From positions 1 through 5,701 of the forward strand of contig CAKTCH010000112.1 of NCBI GenBank assembly GCA_934538895.1: 5,701 nt of DNA. The letters are read 5' to 3'. Positions 1 to 5,426 of this stretch are shown piece after piece; position 1 is the first letter of the stretch, and every line of letters starts with the position of its first letter. The notes under the pieces are model-generated. The model had not been told where the DNA came from. It saw only the letters and a list, made by a program, of their open reading frames with translations, and ran no database searches. A program made the position numbers and the translations under genes. The stretch comes from an uncultured Alphaproteobacteria bacterium (GTDB taxonomy: Bacteria; Pseudomonadota; Alphaproteobacteria; Micavibrionales; Micavibrionaceae).

Positions 1-1432
1 AACGCGGCGTGACGTCGCATGTCATGGCTAGCGCCTTTTTATCGCTTAAACGCACCACAGCGGCATCGGCGGGCTTGTGCGCCTGAGTCTTATGAATGCC
101 GGAACTGGAAATCGTTTCCCCGCGCACCATCGAATCATACTGCTCCCAGATCCAGCGCTTGGAAGAAAGATCGGGGCACGCCATAAGCTTCCTGAACGTA
201 CCGAGAATATCTTTATCAAGGTCCGGCACGGGCAGGGGGGCCGCTTCGGCGCGCGCCTTTTGCGGGCGGTCATAAACCGGCGATTCATCCACCAGCGGCG
301 GCACCGGAATATCGCACCACGTCCTGCCGTACATGTTCAGGCGCAAATGCTTGTCATCGGTGGTCTTGCCGATGACCGCGAAATCGAGATCCCATTTCTC
401 GAAAATCGCGCGGGCCATGTCTTCCTTACCGGGTTGCAGGATCATCAGCATTCGCTCCTGCGATTCCGACAGCATGATCTCATAAGGCGTCATATGCGGT
501 TCGCGTTGCGGAACCATATCGAGGTCCAGTTCGACACCGATCCCGCCCTTGGCCGCAATCTCAACCGACGATGACGTCAGCCCGGCCGCACCCATATCCT
601 GAATGCAGATAATGGCGTCCGACTGCATCAATTCGAGGCAGGCCTCCAGCAGCAGCTTCTCGACGAACGGGTCGCCCACCTGCACGGTCGGACGCTTGGA
701 GTCGGATTCGTCATCAAATTCCGCGCTAGACATGGTAGCGCCGTGAATGCCGTCGCGCCCTGTTTTCGACCCGACATAAACGATCGGCTGCCCTACGCCC
801 GCGCCGCGCGAATAATAAATTTTGTCTTGTTCAACGACACCCACCGTCATCGCGTTGACAAGGATGTTGCCGTTATAACGCGCATGGAAATTGGTTTCGC
901 CGCCGACGGTGGGAACGCCCATGCAGTTGCCGTATCCGGCGATACCCGCAACAACACCGTTCACCAACTGGCGCGTTTTCGGATGATCGGGCGCGCCGAA
1001 GCGCAGCGCGTTCATGTTCGCGACCGGCCGCGCGCCCATCGTGAAAATATCGCGCATGATGCCGCCCACGCCCGTCGCCGCCCCCTGATAGGGCTCGATG
1101 TAGGAGGGATGGTTGTGCGATTCCATCTTGAACACCGCCGCCTGACCGTCGCCGATATCGATGACGCCCGCATTCTCGCCCGGCCCCTGAATGACCCAGG
1201 GCGCTGACGTAGGCAGTTTTTTCAGATGCAGGCGTGACGATTTATAAGAACAATGCTCCGACCACATCACCGAGAAAATACCCAGTTCCGTGAAGGTCGG
1301 ATCGCGCCCGAGGATCTTCAGCATATGCTGATATTCATCCGGTTTGATCCCATGCTCCGCCGCCAGTTGCGGTGTGATCGCGGGCTCCCGGAACTGCGGG
1401 GGAGAAGAGTTTTTCAGCGCTGTGTTTGTCAT
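1..1432 (-). CDS. purL: Phosphoribosylformylglycinamidine synthase, synthetase subunit PurL (partial, 3' end beyond the window)
   Basis: PurL is the ATP-dependent synthetase subunit of FGAM synthase. It converts FGAR to FGAM using ammonia delivered by PurQ, with PurS as the bridging subunit, in the cytoplasm. About 477 N-terminal residues are visible and the frame is open to the left edge; small-type PurL is usually about 730-740 residues, so roughly a third is missing. Recognisable blocks are SEHCSYK (58-64, holding the conserved active-site His60), the ATP/Mg-binding MESHNHPS (103-110), GVGGIMRD (121-128), GGETNFH (177-183) and QDMGAAGLTSSSVE (278-291). It lacks the long N-terminal region and fused glutaminase of the large gammaproteobacterial type, which agrees with separate purS and purQ genes nearby. 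The start is the ATG at 1432-1430; an in-frame TAG lies 9 nt upstream, so it cannot extend further. No clear Shine-Dalgarno sequence precedes it. It is divergent from the orphan gene at 1561. Confidence 0.97.
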   Translation of the reverse strand, partial: MTNTALKNSSPPQFREPAITPQLAAEHGIKPDEYQHMLKILGRDPTFTELGIFSVMWSEHCSYKSSRLHLKKLPTSAPWVIQGPGENAGVIDIGDGQAAVFKMESHNHPSYIEPYQGAATGVGGIMRDIFTMGARPVANMNALRFGAPDHPKTRQLVNGVVAGIAGYGNCMGVPTVGGETNFHARYNGNILVNAMTVGVVEQDKIYYSRGAGVGQPIVYVGSKTGRDGIHGATMSSAEFDDESDSKRPTVQVGDPFVEKLLLEACLELMQSDAIICIQDMGAAGLTSSSVEIAAKGGIGVELDLDMVPQREPHMTPYEIMLSESQERMLMILQPGKEDMARAIFEKWDLDFAVIGKTTDDKHLRLNMYGRTWCDIPVPPLVDESPVYDRPQKARAEAAPLPVPDLDKDILGTFRKLMACPDLSSKRWIWEQYDSMVRGETISSSGIHKTQAHKPADAAVVRLSDKKALAMTCDVTPR

Positions 1433-1494
1433 GGCTATTAACTAACATAAGGGGGCGGGGAGAAAAAGGTTAACAGTCCCGATAAAGTTATTTA

Positions 1495-1521
1495 TTGACA
1501 ATAATAGGCAAGGTTTATAAT
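1495..1521 (+). promoter_or_regulatory. Sigma70-type promoter for the orphan gene at 1561
   Basis: A perfect TTGACA (1495-1500) and a perfect TATAAT (1516-1521) are separated by 15 bp in a very AT-rich stretch. Fifteen base pairs is shorter than the preferred 17; an alternative -10, TAATAA at 1518-1523, gives 17 bp. The predicted RNA start near 1528 leaves a leader of about 33 nt containing GGAG at 1550-1553, seven bases before the ATG. Two AAATAT direct repeats (1522-1527 and 1531-1536) lie around the start. The 1433-1560 gap also has to carry the purL promoter on the other strand, for which I see no convincing hexamers. Confidence 0.6.
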
Positions 1522-1560
1522 AAATATGTGAAATATAAACTAAAATAATGGAGATCCGTC

Positions 1561-2268
1561 ATGCCGATAACATTCGAAGACACCAAGCTTCCCGATACCG
1601 AACTTTTCAGGCAGGTGTTTGAACTCTCATATGCGGAGATGATAGCCAGGTATAAGGAATCATCTCTTCTGAGCAATAAGGAGGATTTCGACACCGAGTA
1701 TGCGGATAATCATTATAAATTTTATATTCGCATGATAGATCATATCCAAAATTCAGGGACACCCGTATCAGATCATGAATTGGCAGCGATTCTCCTTGCC
1801 CCCGCTATAAAGCGCAGACCTGAGCTTGTGAACGTGCTCGATAGCGAAACCGCTTTGGCCGTGGAGCAGAAGAGGGAAAGGACGGAAAGGTTCAAGGCTG
1901 CAACAACAATCGAAGGACTATCCAGCGCTATTAAGACGCCGGCGGAGAACGTTATTGCCCGCGTATACCTCATTGAAGACATGTATGAGCTTGCTCACCT
2001 GTGCGGCACAGGCGTTGTTCTGTCTGATCTGTATCTTTCTGATCCCGCCATTATTGATATGGCAGGCGTGGTAGATGGCATGTTCGAAGAATATGACCGA
2101 AACTATGGCATCTTAAAGGATCAGGTATCATCCCCCTATCTGGATGAGAAATATAAAGAGGCTGTAGAAAATTTAAGAAGTTTAATCTCGATAGATATTG
2201 CGGTAAACCCGGATACTCCCGCACCCGGCCCCAAGGTGACTAACCCGACCCCGAAGAACGACATCTAG
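1561..2268 (+). CDS. Hypothetical protein, 235 residues, unrecognised family
   Basis: I do not recognise this protein. It is predicted to be soluble and cytoplasmic: no signal peptide and no hydrophobic segment long enough to span a membrane. Most of it looks alpha-helical and charged (roughly residues 12-65, 70-112, 127-148 and 162-210), with a single cysteine (Cys148). The last 20 residues or so are a Pro/Thr/Asn-rich, probably disordered tail (about 216-235). Residues 71-147 carry a faint resemblance in hydrophobic pattern to HD-type helical domains (ELAAILLAPAI, then ARVYLIEDMYELAHL), but the His-Asp metal-binding pair is absent. The ATG at 1561 is well supported by GGAG seven bases upstream and by consensus promoter hexamers. 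Its codons are visibly richer in A and T than the neighbouring pur genes, suggesting a lineage-specific or acquired gene. It is followed by a terminator-like hairpin, so it is probably transcribed alone. Confidence 0.85.
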   Translation: MPITFEDTKLPDTELFRQVFELSYAEMIARYKESSLLSNKEDFDTEYADNHYKFYIRMIDHIQNSGTPVSDHELAAILLAPAIKRRPELVNVLDSETALAVEQKRERTERFKAATTIEGLSSAIKTPAENVIARVYLIEDMYELAHLCGTGVVLSDLYLSDPAIIDMAGVVDGMFEEYDRNYGILKDQVSSPYLDEKYKEAVENLRSLISIDIAVNPDTPAPGPKVTNPTPKNDI

Positions 2269-2290
2269 CAGTCTATAATCACGTATTCCA

Positions 2291-2325
2291 GAAGGCCGTG
2301 TTCAGTTGAATACGGCCTTCTTTAC
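2291..2325 (+). terminator. Terminator-like hairpin after the orphan gene
   Basis: GAAGGCCGT (2291-2299) pairs exactly with ACGGCCTTC (2312-2320). The helix continues inward through one G-U pair and TTC/GAA to a four-base AGTT loop, giving a 13-bp stem. It begins 22 bp after the orphan stop codon. The T tract that follows is short (TTT then AC), so intrinsic termination may be inefficient. There is no T tract on the other strand. A competing pairing exists between CGTATTC (2282-2288) and GAATACG (2308-2314). Confidence 0.6.
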
Positions 2326-2354
2326 AAAAACTTGAGGGGCTCCTTGCCATCCGC

Positions 2355-2382
2355 TTGTTTCTATGTCAGTTGCCCTTATATT
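2355..2382 (+). promoter_or_regulatory. Candidate promoter for nfi, placing +1 at the start codon
   Basis: TTGTTT (2355-2360) and TATATT (2377-2382) are 16 bp apart. The -10-like hexamer occupies exactly -12 to -7 relative to the A of the nfi ATG at 2389, so transcription from it would give a leaderless mRNA. That would explain why no Shine-Dalgarno sequence precedes the ATG. The -35 match is only partial; this is an inference from spacing and hexamer likeness. Confidence 0.4.
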
Positions 2383-2388
2383 GTAACC

Positions 2389-3063
2389 ATGCCTTTTACA
2401 CTGCCTGCCCATTGGCCCGATAACGCGACTGACGCCGCCGTGATGCAGAAAGAACTGCGCCACAAGGTACGCGTCGAGGATGCCTTCGGTCCGCCCCGAA
2501 CCATTGCCGGAGTCGATGTCGGCTTCGACACCGTGCGCAATGAGGCCAAGGCTTCCATCGTCCTGCTGGATGCGGGGACATTGGCCGTGAAAGCGCAGGT
2601 AACTACGCATCAGGCGGTCTCGTTTCCCTATATTCCGGGGTTCCTGTCATTCCGTGAAATTCCAGTCTTGCTGCGCGCGCTGTCGCAACTGCCTGAGGTT
2701 CCGGACATGCTGATGGTGGACGGGCACGGGATCGCGCACCCCCGGCGTTTCGGTATCGCCGCGCATCTGGGCGTAGTCACGGGATTGCCCGGCATCGGCG
2801 TGGCGAAATCGCTGCTCTGCGGCACTTATCAGGAACCGGGCCTTGAAAAAGGCGATACCAGCCTGCTGATGCACAAGGGCGAAAAAATAGGCACCGTCCT
2901 GCGCAGCAAGGATAACGTAAAGCCGCTCTTCATTTCGCCCGGCCACCGCGTCAGTCATGATACGGCTGTCGCATGGGTGCTGAAATGTCTGACCAAATAC
3001 CGATTGCCCGAACCGACGCGGCTCGCGGATAAATATTCGAAGACGCTGAAAACGCTTCTTTAG
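2389..3063 (+). CDS. nfi: Endonuclease V (deoxyinosine 3'-endonuclease)
   Basis: Endonuclease V recognises deoxyinosine and other deaminated bases and cuts the second phosphodiester bond on the 3' side, leaving 5'-phosphate and 3'-hydroxyl ends for excision repair. From the ATG at 2389 the protein has 224 residues, close to the 223 of E. coli Nfi, and resembles it throughout. Visible signatures are IAGVDVGFD with the metal-binding Asp43; PYIPGFLSFRE (80-90) with the strand-separating wedge and catalytic Glu90; VDGHGIAHPRR (110-120) with Asp111; GIGVAKSLLCG; and GHRVSHDTAVAWV with YRLPEPTRLAD near the C terminus. All three carboxylates are present, so it should be active. The frame stays open upstream to a TTG at 2332, but the extra 19 residues are not family-like. 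It is separated from the orphan gene by a terminator-like hairpin. Its TAG overlaps the purQ stop by 4 bp in convergent orientation. Confidence 0.96.
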   Translation: MPFTLPAHWPDNATDAAVMQKELRHKVRVEDAFGPPRTIAGVDVGFDTVRNEAKASIVLLDAGTLAVKAQVTTHQAVSFPYIPGFLSFREIPVLLRALSQLPEVPDMLMVDGHGIAHPRRFGIAAHLGVVTGLPGIGVAKSLLCGTYQEPGLEKGDTSLLMHKGEKIGTVLRSKDNVKPLFISPGHRVSHDTAVAWVLKCLTKYRLPEPTRLADKYSKTLKTLL

Positions 3064-3749
3064 TGCAGTGCGCTGACGATGCTCTCAAACAGCGGCAAAC
3101 CTGTAAGGTTGCCCTGATGGTTCTGCGTGGCGTTTTCCGGGTGCGGCATCATGCCGAGGATTGTTTTACTTTCGCTCAGGATGCCCGCGATATTGCCGAG
3201 CGACCCGTTCGGGTTGGCGGCATCGTTAACAACCCCATTTTCATCGCAGTAACGGAAGGCGATGCGATCCTGATCTTCCAGTTGCTTGATGGTCGCGTCA
3301 TCAGCGAAGAAATTGCCTTCGCCATGTGCGACGGGCACATGGATGACCTGATCCTGTTTGAATTTCGACATGAACGTATTCTGGTTCGTCGCCGCTTTCA
3401 GATGCACCTGCTTGCAGATGAATTTCAGCGAACGGTTGCGCAGCAGCGCGCCGGGCAGTAATTCGGTTTCCACCAAGACCTGAAAGCCGTTGCAAATACC
3501 CATAACGCGCGTACCTTTTTTCGCGCGCGCAATCACTTCCTTCATCACCGGGGAATGGGCCGCCATCGCCCCGCAGCGCAGGTAATCGCCATAGGAAAAA
3601 CCGCCGGGCAGCACGATCAGGTCCGGCTTGCCCAGATCCGTATCCTTGTGCCAGACGAATTTCGGGGCTTTGCCGGTCAGGCGGGTAAAGGCCTGAGCCA
3701 TGTCCTGCTCCCGGTTCGTGCCGGGAAAAACGATCAAAGAGACTTCCAT
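3060..3749 (-). CDS. purQ: Phosphoribosylformylglycinamidine synthase, glutaminase subunit PurQ
   Basis: PurQ is the class I glutamine amidotransferase subunit of FGAM synthase; it hydrolyses glutamine and channels ammonia to PurL. Counting from the ATG at 3749 (229 residues), the signatures are VSLIVFPGTNREQDM at the N terminus, LPGGFSYGDYLRCGAMA (47-63), the nucleophile elbow GICNGFQ with Cys86, VAHGEGNF (140-147) and MMPHPENAT with His203 and Glu205, completing the catalytic triad. The length is normal for the family. An in-frame ATG at 3761 would add MVPP; I prefer 3749 because PurQ proteins usually begin only a few residues before the first beta strand. Neither start has a good Shine-Dalgarno sequence. 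The gene is not joined to purS or purL here: purL is on the same strand 1.6 kb downstream beyond two opposing genes. The stop codon overlaps that of nfi. Confidence 0.96.
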   Translation of the reverse strand: MEVSLIVFPGTNREQDMAQAFTRLTGKAPKFVWHKDTDLGKPDLIVLPGGFSYGDYLRCGAMAAHSPVMKEVIARAKKGTRVMGICNGFQVLVETELLPGALLRNRSLKFICKQVHLKAATNQNTFMSKFKQDQVIHVPVAHGEGNFFADDATIKQLEDQDRIAFRYCDENGVVNDAANPNGSLGNIAGILSESKTILGMMPHPENATQNHQGNLTGLPLFESIVSALH

Positions 3750-3825
3750 AGGGGGCACCATATCAGGTCGAAAACGGCGGTAAAAGCCGGATGTGCCCGG
3801 AAAATCACAGGAAAACCGCGCTTAT

Positions 3826-3842
3826 TCTTGAGTTTTTCAAGA
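3826..3842. repeat. Palindrome TCTTGA-N5-TCAAGA upstream of purQ
   Basis: TCTTGA (3826-3831) and TCAAGA (3837-3842) are perfect inverted copies around GTTTT. The site is about 85 bp before the purQ start. It could be an operator half-site pair or a short RNA hairpin in the purQ leader. There is no long U tract after it in the purQ direction, so it is not a terminator for a leader transcript. Confidence 0.4.
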
Positions 3843-3907
3843 TTGTAATATTATTTCACATTCCGGTAAAATTCTGAAACTTTTTTCTTGCATACACGGA
3901 ATTCTTC

Positions 3908-3928
3908 GTATATTGACTCTCAATATAC
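3908..3928. promoter_or_regulatory. Perfect 9-bp-arm palindrome, operator-like
   Basis: GTATATTGA (3908-3916) and TCAATATAC (3920-3928) are perfect inverted copies around CTC. The symmetry, 21-bp length and AT-rich arms resemble a binding site for a dimeric repressor or activator. The position, about 160 bp upstream of purQ, is compatible with control of purQ or of a plus-strand transcript. I do not recognise the cognate regulator. Confidence 0.45.
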
Positions 3929-4068
3929 AAAAATCAATAGACGCTGGATATAGTTTCAAGGCCCCCAAAAAGCCAATAAGCAATAGAGGGGCTAAAAAAC
4001 GGAGCGGAATAGAGGAAAATCAGCTCACACCAGCGAGTTGAACTAGGGATAAGTAAACGAAAACGACT

Positions 4069-4100
4069 AAAAAAAGCCCCGTTCCAACGGGGCTTTTCTT
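4069..4100 (-). terminator. Rho-independent terminator after the zeta gene (bidirectional form)
   Basis: AAAAGCCCCGT (4072-4082) pairs with ACGGGGCTTTT (4087-4097) around a four-base loop. On the minus strand the GC-rich stem is followed by seven U residues (plus-strand A run 4069-4075), a classical strong terminator 31 bp after the zeta stop codon. On the plus strand the tail is TTTTCTT, so it could also end a transcript arriving from the left. Confidence 0.88.
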
Positions 4101-4130
4101 ATGGTTCGTCCTGTAGGGCGAAAACGTATA

Positions 4131-4448
4131 TCAGCTCTGAATCAACTGCTTCTGCGCTTCTTCGAAAAATTCCTCGATCTTACGGTCCAGAATATGGTCC
4201 GACACGTCCAGCCCCTTGGCTTGCAGGTCCGGTACCACTTTGCGCTTGATATCGTTGAACCCGGCTTCTTCCAGATTGGCGGCGACGACCTCCTTGGCAT
4301 ATGTTTCGGCATCGGGGCCGCTCAGGCCGATCTGCGCGGCGACCCACAGGCCGAACAATTTGCTGGTGCGCGCTTCCACCTTGAACATCAGTTCCTGATC
4401 GTGGGCGTATTTCTTTTCAAATGCGTCCTTGCGGTCTTCGAGGCTCAT
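4131..4448 (-). CDS. F1FO-ATPase inhibitor zeta subunit (DUF1476 family)
   Basis: This 105-residue protein matches the alphaproteobacterial zeta family first characterised in Paracoccus denitrificans, where it binds F1 and blocks ATP hydrolysis, acting as a one-way brake. The family core is clear: FEKKYAHDQELMFKVEARTS (10-29), then KLFGLWVAAQIGLSG (30-44), AKEVVAANLEEAG (51-63) and a helical C-terminal part ending IEEFFEEAQKQL. The N-terminal segment, which inserts into F1 in Paracoccus, is present (MSLEDRKDAFEKK). The length is normal. AAGGA (plus 4456-4460) lies seven bases before the ATG, a good ribosome binding site. The gene is divergent from purC and followed by a strong terminator. Its location next to purC is common in Alphaproteobacteria and reflects conserved neighbourhood rather than a purine role. 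In some members of the family the inhibitory function is weak or absent, so the biochemical role here is inferred. Confidence 0.92.
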   Translation of the reverse strand: MSLEDRKDAFEKKYAHDQELMFKVEARTSKLFGLWVAAQIGLSGPDAETYAKEVVAANLEEAGFNDIKRKVVPDLQAKGLDVSDHILDRKIEEFFEEAQKQLIQS

Positions 4449-4482
4449 CGGAATTTCCTTTACATATGGTCTGGTTGGATAA

Positions 4483-4513
4483 ATTAAATCTTCCCTCTTT
4501 CTAACATTGGAAA
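4483..4513 (-). promoter_or_regulatory. Weak candidate promoter for the zeta gene
   Basis: Read on the minus strand, TTTCCA (plus 4508-4513) and TTTAAT (plus 4483-4488) are 19 bp apart. The -10 matches consensus at five of six positions; the -35 and spacing are poor. If real, its -35 overlaps the purC -35 on the opposite strand, so the two divergent promoters would compete for polymerase. Confidence 0.25.
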
Positions 4514-4535
4514 GCGCGAAAATCTAGGTTATATC
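4507..4535 (+). promoter_or_regulatory. Candidate promoter for purC-purS
   Basis: TTGGAA (4507-4512) and TATATC (4530-4535) have the optimal 17-bp spacer. The -10 lies at -12 to -7 relative to the A of the purC ATG at 4542, so the message would start at or within a few bases of that codon. No operator palindrome is apparent over it. Confidence 0.5.
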
Positions 4536-4541
4536 AGGGGG

Positions 4542-5423
4542 ATGAAAACATGGATGAATCAGGGCGCCAAGCGCAAGGTTTTGTACGAAGGCAAGGCAAA
4601 GACCATTTACGAAGGGCCGGAACCGGGAACGGTCGTCCAGTACTTCAAGGATGACGCCACGGCTTTCAACGGTGAAAAGCACGATCTGATCGCGGGCAAG
4701 GGCGTGTTGAACAACCGCATTTCCGCGCATCTGATGACCAGGCTCGAGGCCATCGGCATTCCCACCCATTTCATCCGCTCGCTGAATATGCGCGAACAGC
4801 TGGTGCGCCAGCTGGAAATCATCCCGATCGAGGTCGTCGTCCGCAACATCGCCGCCGGCTCGCTGTGCAAGCGCCTGGGCGTGAAAGAGGGCACCATCCT
4901 CACCCAGCCGATCGTCGAATTTTATTACAAGAAAGACGAACTCGGCGACCCGATGGTCAACGAACACCATATCGTCGGTTTCGGCTGGGCCGATCCCTAC
5001 GAACTGGAAGAGATAGTTCACATGGCCTGGCGCGTGAACGATTACCTCAACGGCCTGTTCGCCGGTATCGGCCTGAAACTCGTCGATTTCAAACTGGAAT
5101 TCGGGCGCCTCTATGGCGAATACGGCGAGCTTTACATCCTGCTCGCCGACGAAATCTCGCCGGACAATTGCCGCCTGTGGGACACCAGCACCAACGAAAA
5201 GCTCGATAAAGACCGCTTCCGTCAGGACCTCGGCAACGTGGTCGAAGCCTATCAGACCGTTGCCGAACGCATGGGCCTGATCCCGAAGGGCGGAATCATC
5301 GAAGGCGGCAACATCAACGAACAACTCGCCGCGTCTCTAAGCGAGATTCAAAATGAAGTCGCCGAACAGCGCAAACTCCGCGAAGTGAACAAAACATCCC
5401 CGAACAAACCGCGGAAGGTGTAA
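4542..5423 (+). CDS. purC: Phosphoribosylaminoimidazole-succinocarboxamide synthase (SAICAR synthetase)
   Basis: PurC condenses CAIR with aspartate using ATP to form SAICAR, step 7 of IMP synthesis. Signatures in order are YEGKAKTIYEGPEPGT (15-30, the ATP-binding glycine-rich start), DDATAFNGEKH (37-47), GKGVLNNRIS (52-61), PIEVVVRNIAAGSLCKRLG (95-113), VDFKLEFG (181-188), ADEISPDNCRLWD (202-214) and LDKDRFRQDL (221-230). The catalytic core ends near residue 247. At 293 residues it is about 35-40 longer than typical alphaproteobacterial PurC (roughly 254), owing to a hydrophilic C-terminal tail rich in Glu, Gln, Asn and Lys. The start could be the ATG at 4542, where AGGGGG directly abuts the codon, or the in-frame ATG at 4554, 12 bases after that run; family alignment cannot decide because the first residues are variable. 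It is followed after 3 bp by purS. Confidence 0.96.
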   Translation: MKTWMNQGAKRKVLYEGKAKTIYEGPEPGTVVQYFKDDATAFNGEKHDLIAGKGVLNNRISAHLMTRLEAIGIPTHFIRSLNMREQLVRQLEIIPIEVVVRNIAAGSLCKRLGVKEGTILTQPIVEFYYKKDELGDPMVNEHHIVGFGWADPYELEEIVHMAWRVNDYLNGLFAGIGLKLVDFKLEFGRLYGEYGELYILLADEISPDNCRLWDTSTNEKLDKDRFRQDLGNVVEAYQTVAERMGLIPKGGIIEGGNINEQLAASLSEIQNEVAEQRKLREVNKTSPNKPRKV

Positions 5424-5426
5424 GCG

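Larger units (their letters stand above)
3762..4068. other. Intergenic region upstream of purQ, no protein gene
   Basis: About 300 bp between the purQ start and the terminator of the zeta gene hold no credible coding region. It is AT-rich and A-rich on the plus strand from about 3830 onward. It contains two palindromes (listed separately) and two weaker potential RNA stems on the plus strand: GCCCC 3961-3965 with GGGGC 3988-3992, and TCAGCTC 4020-4026 with GAGTTGA 4035-4041 (one G-U pair). The purQ promoter must be here or read in from above; one candidate on the minus strand is TTGGCT (plus 3971-3976) and TATATC (plus 3947-3952), 18 bp apart, which would give a leader of nearly 200 nt. Confidence 0.6.

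Noticed and set aside
77..1207. Plus-strand open frames at 77-574 and 743-1207 opposite purL
   Set aside because: Both are Arg/His-rich mirror translations of conserved purL sequence, with no recognisable domain and no ribosome binding site of note.
2332..2388. N-terminal extension of endonuclease V from TTG 2332
   Set aside because: The extra residues are not like the family, which starts close to the ATG at 2389, and the stretch overlaps likely promoter sequence.
3063..3848. Plus-strand frames at 3063-3461 and 3555-3848
   Set aside because: They are antisense to purQ, and one starts on the nfi stop region. They have no motif or start signal.
3837..3893. Minus-strand 18-codon frame upstream of purQ that could be a leader peptide
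   Set aside because: There is no good ribosome binding site, no run of regulatory codons, and no attenuator-type terminator between it and purQ.
3960..3998. GCCCC/GGGGC stem as a second terminator
   Set aside because: The stem has a 22-base loop and is followed by A residues, not T, on the plus strand; on the minus strand no T tract follows it either.
3762..4068. Purine or ZTP riboswitch upstream of purQ
   Set aside because: I looked for the conserved cores of these riboswitches near purQ and purC and saw none. The visible stems do not match their layouts. A covariance-model search would settle it.
4524..5324. Long minus-strand open frame (266 codons) opposite purC
   Set aside because: It lies almost wholly antisense to purC, whose identity is certain. 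The translation is a compositional shadow rich in Val, Asp, Phe and Ala with no family-like motif, and a frame this long is expected opposite GC-biased codons.
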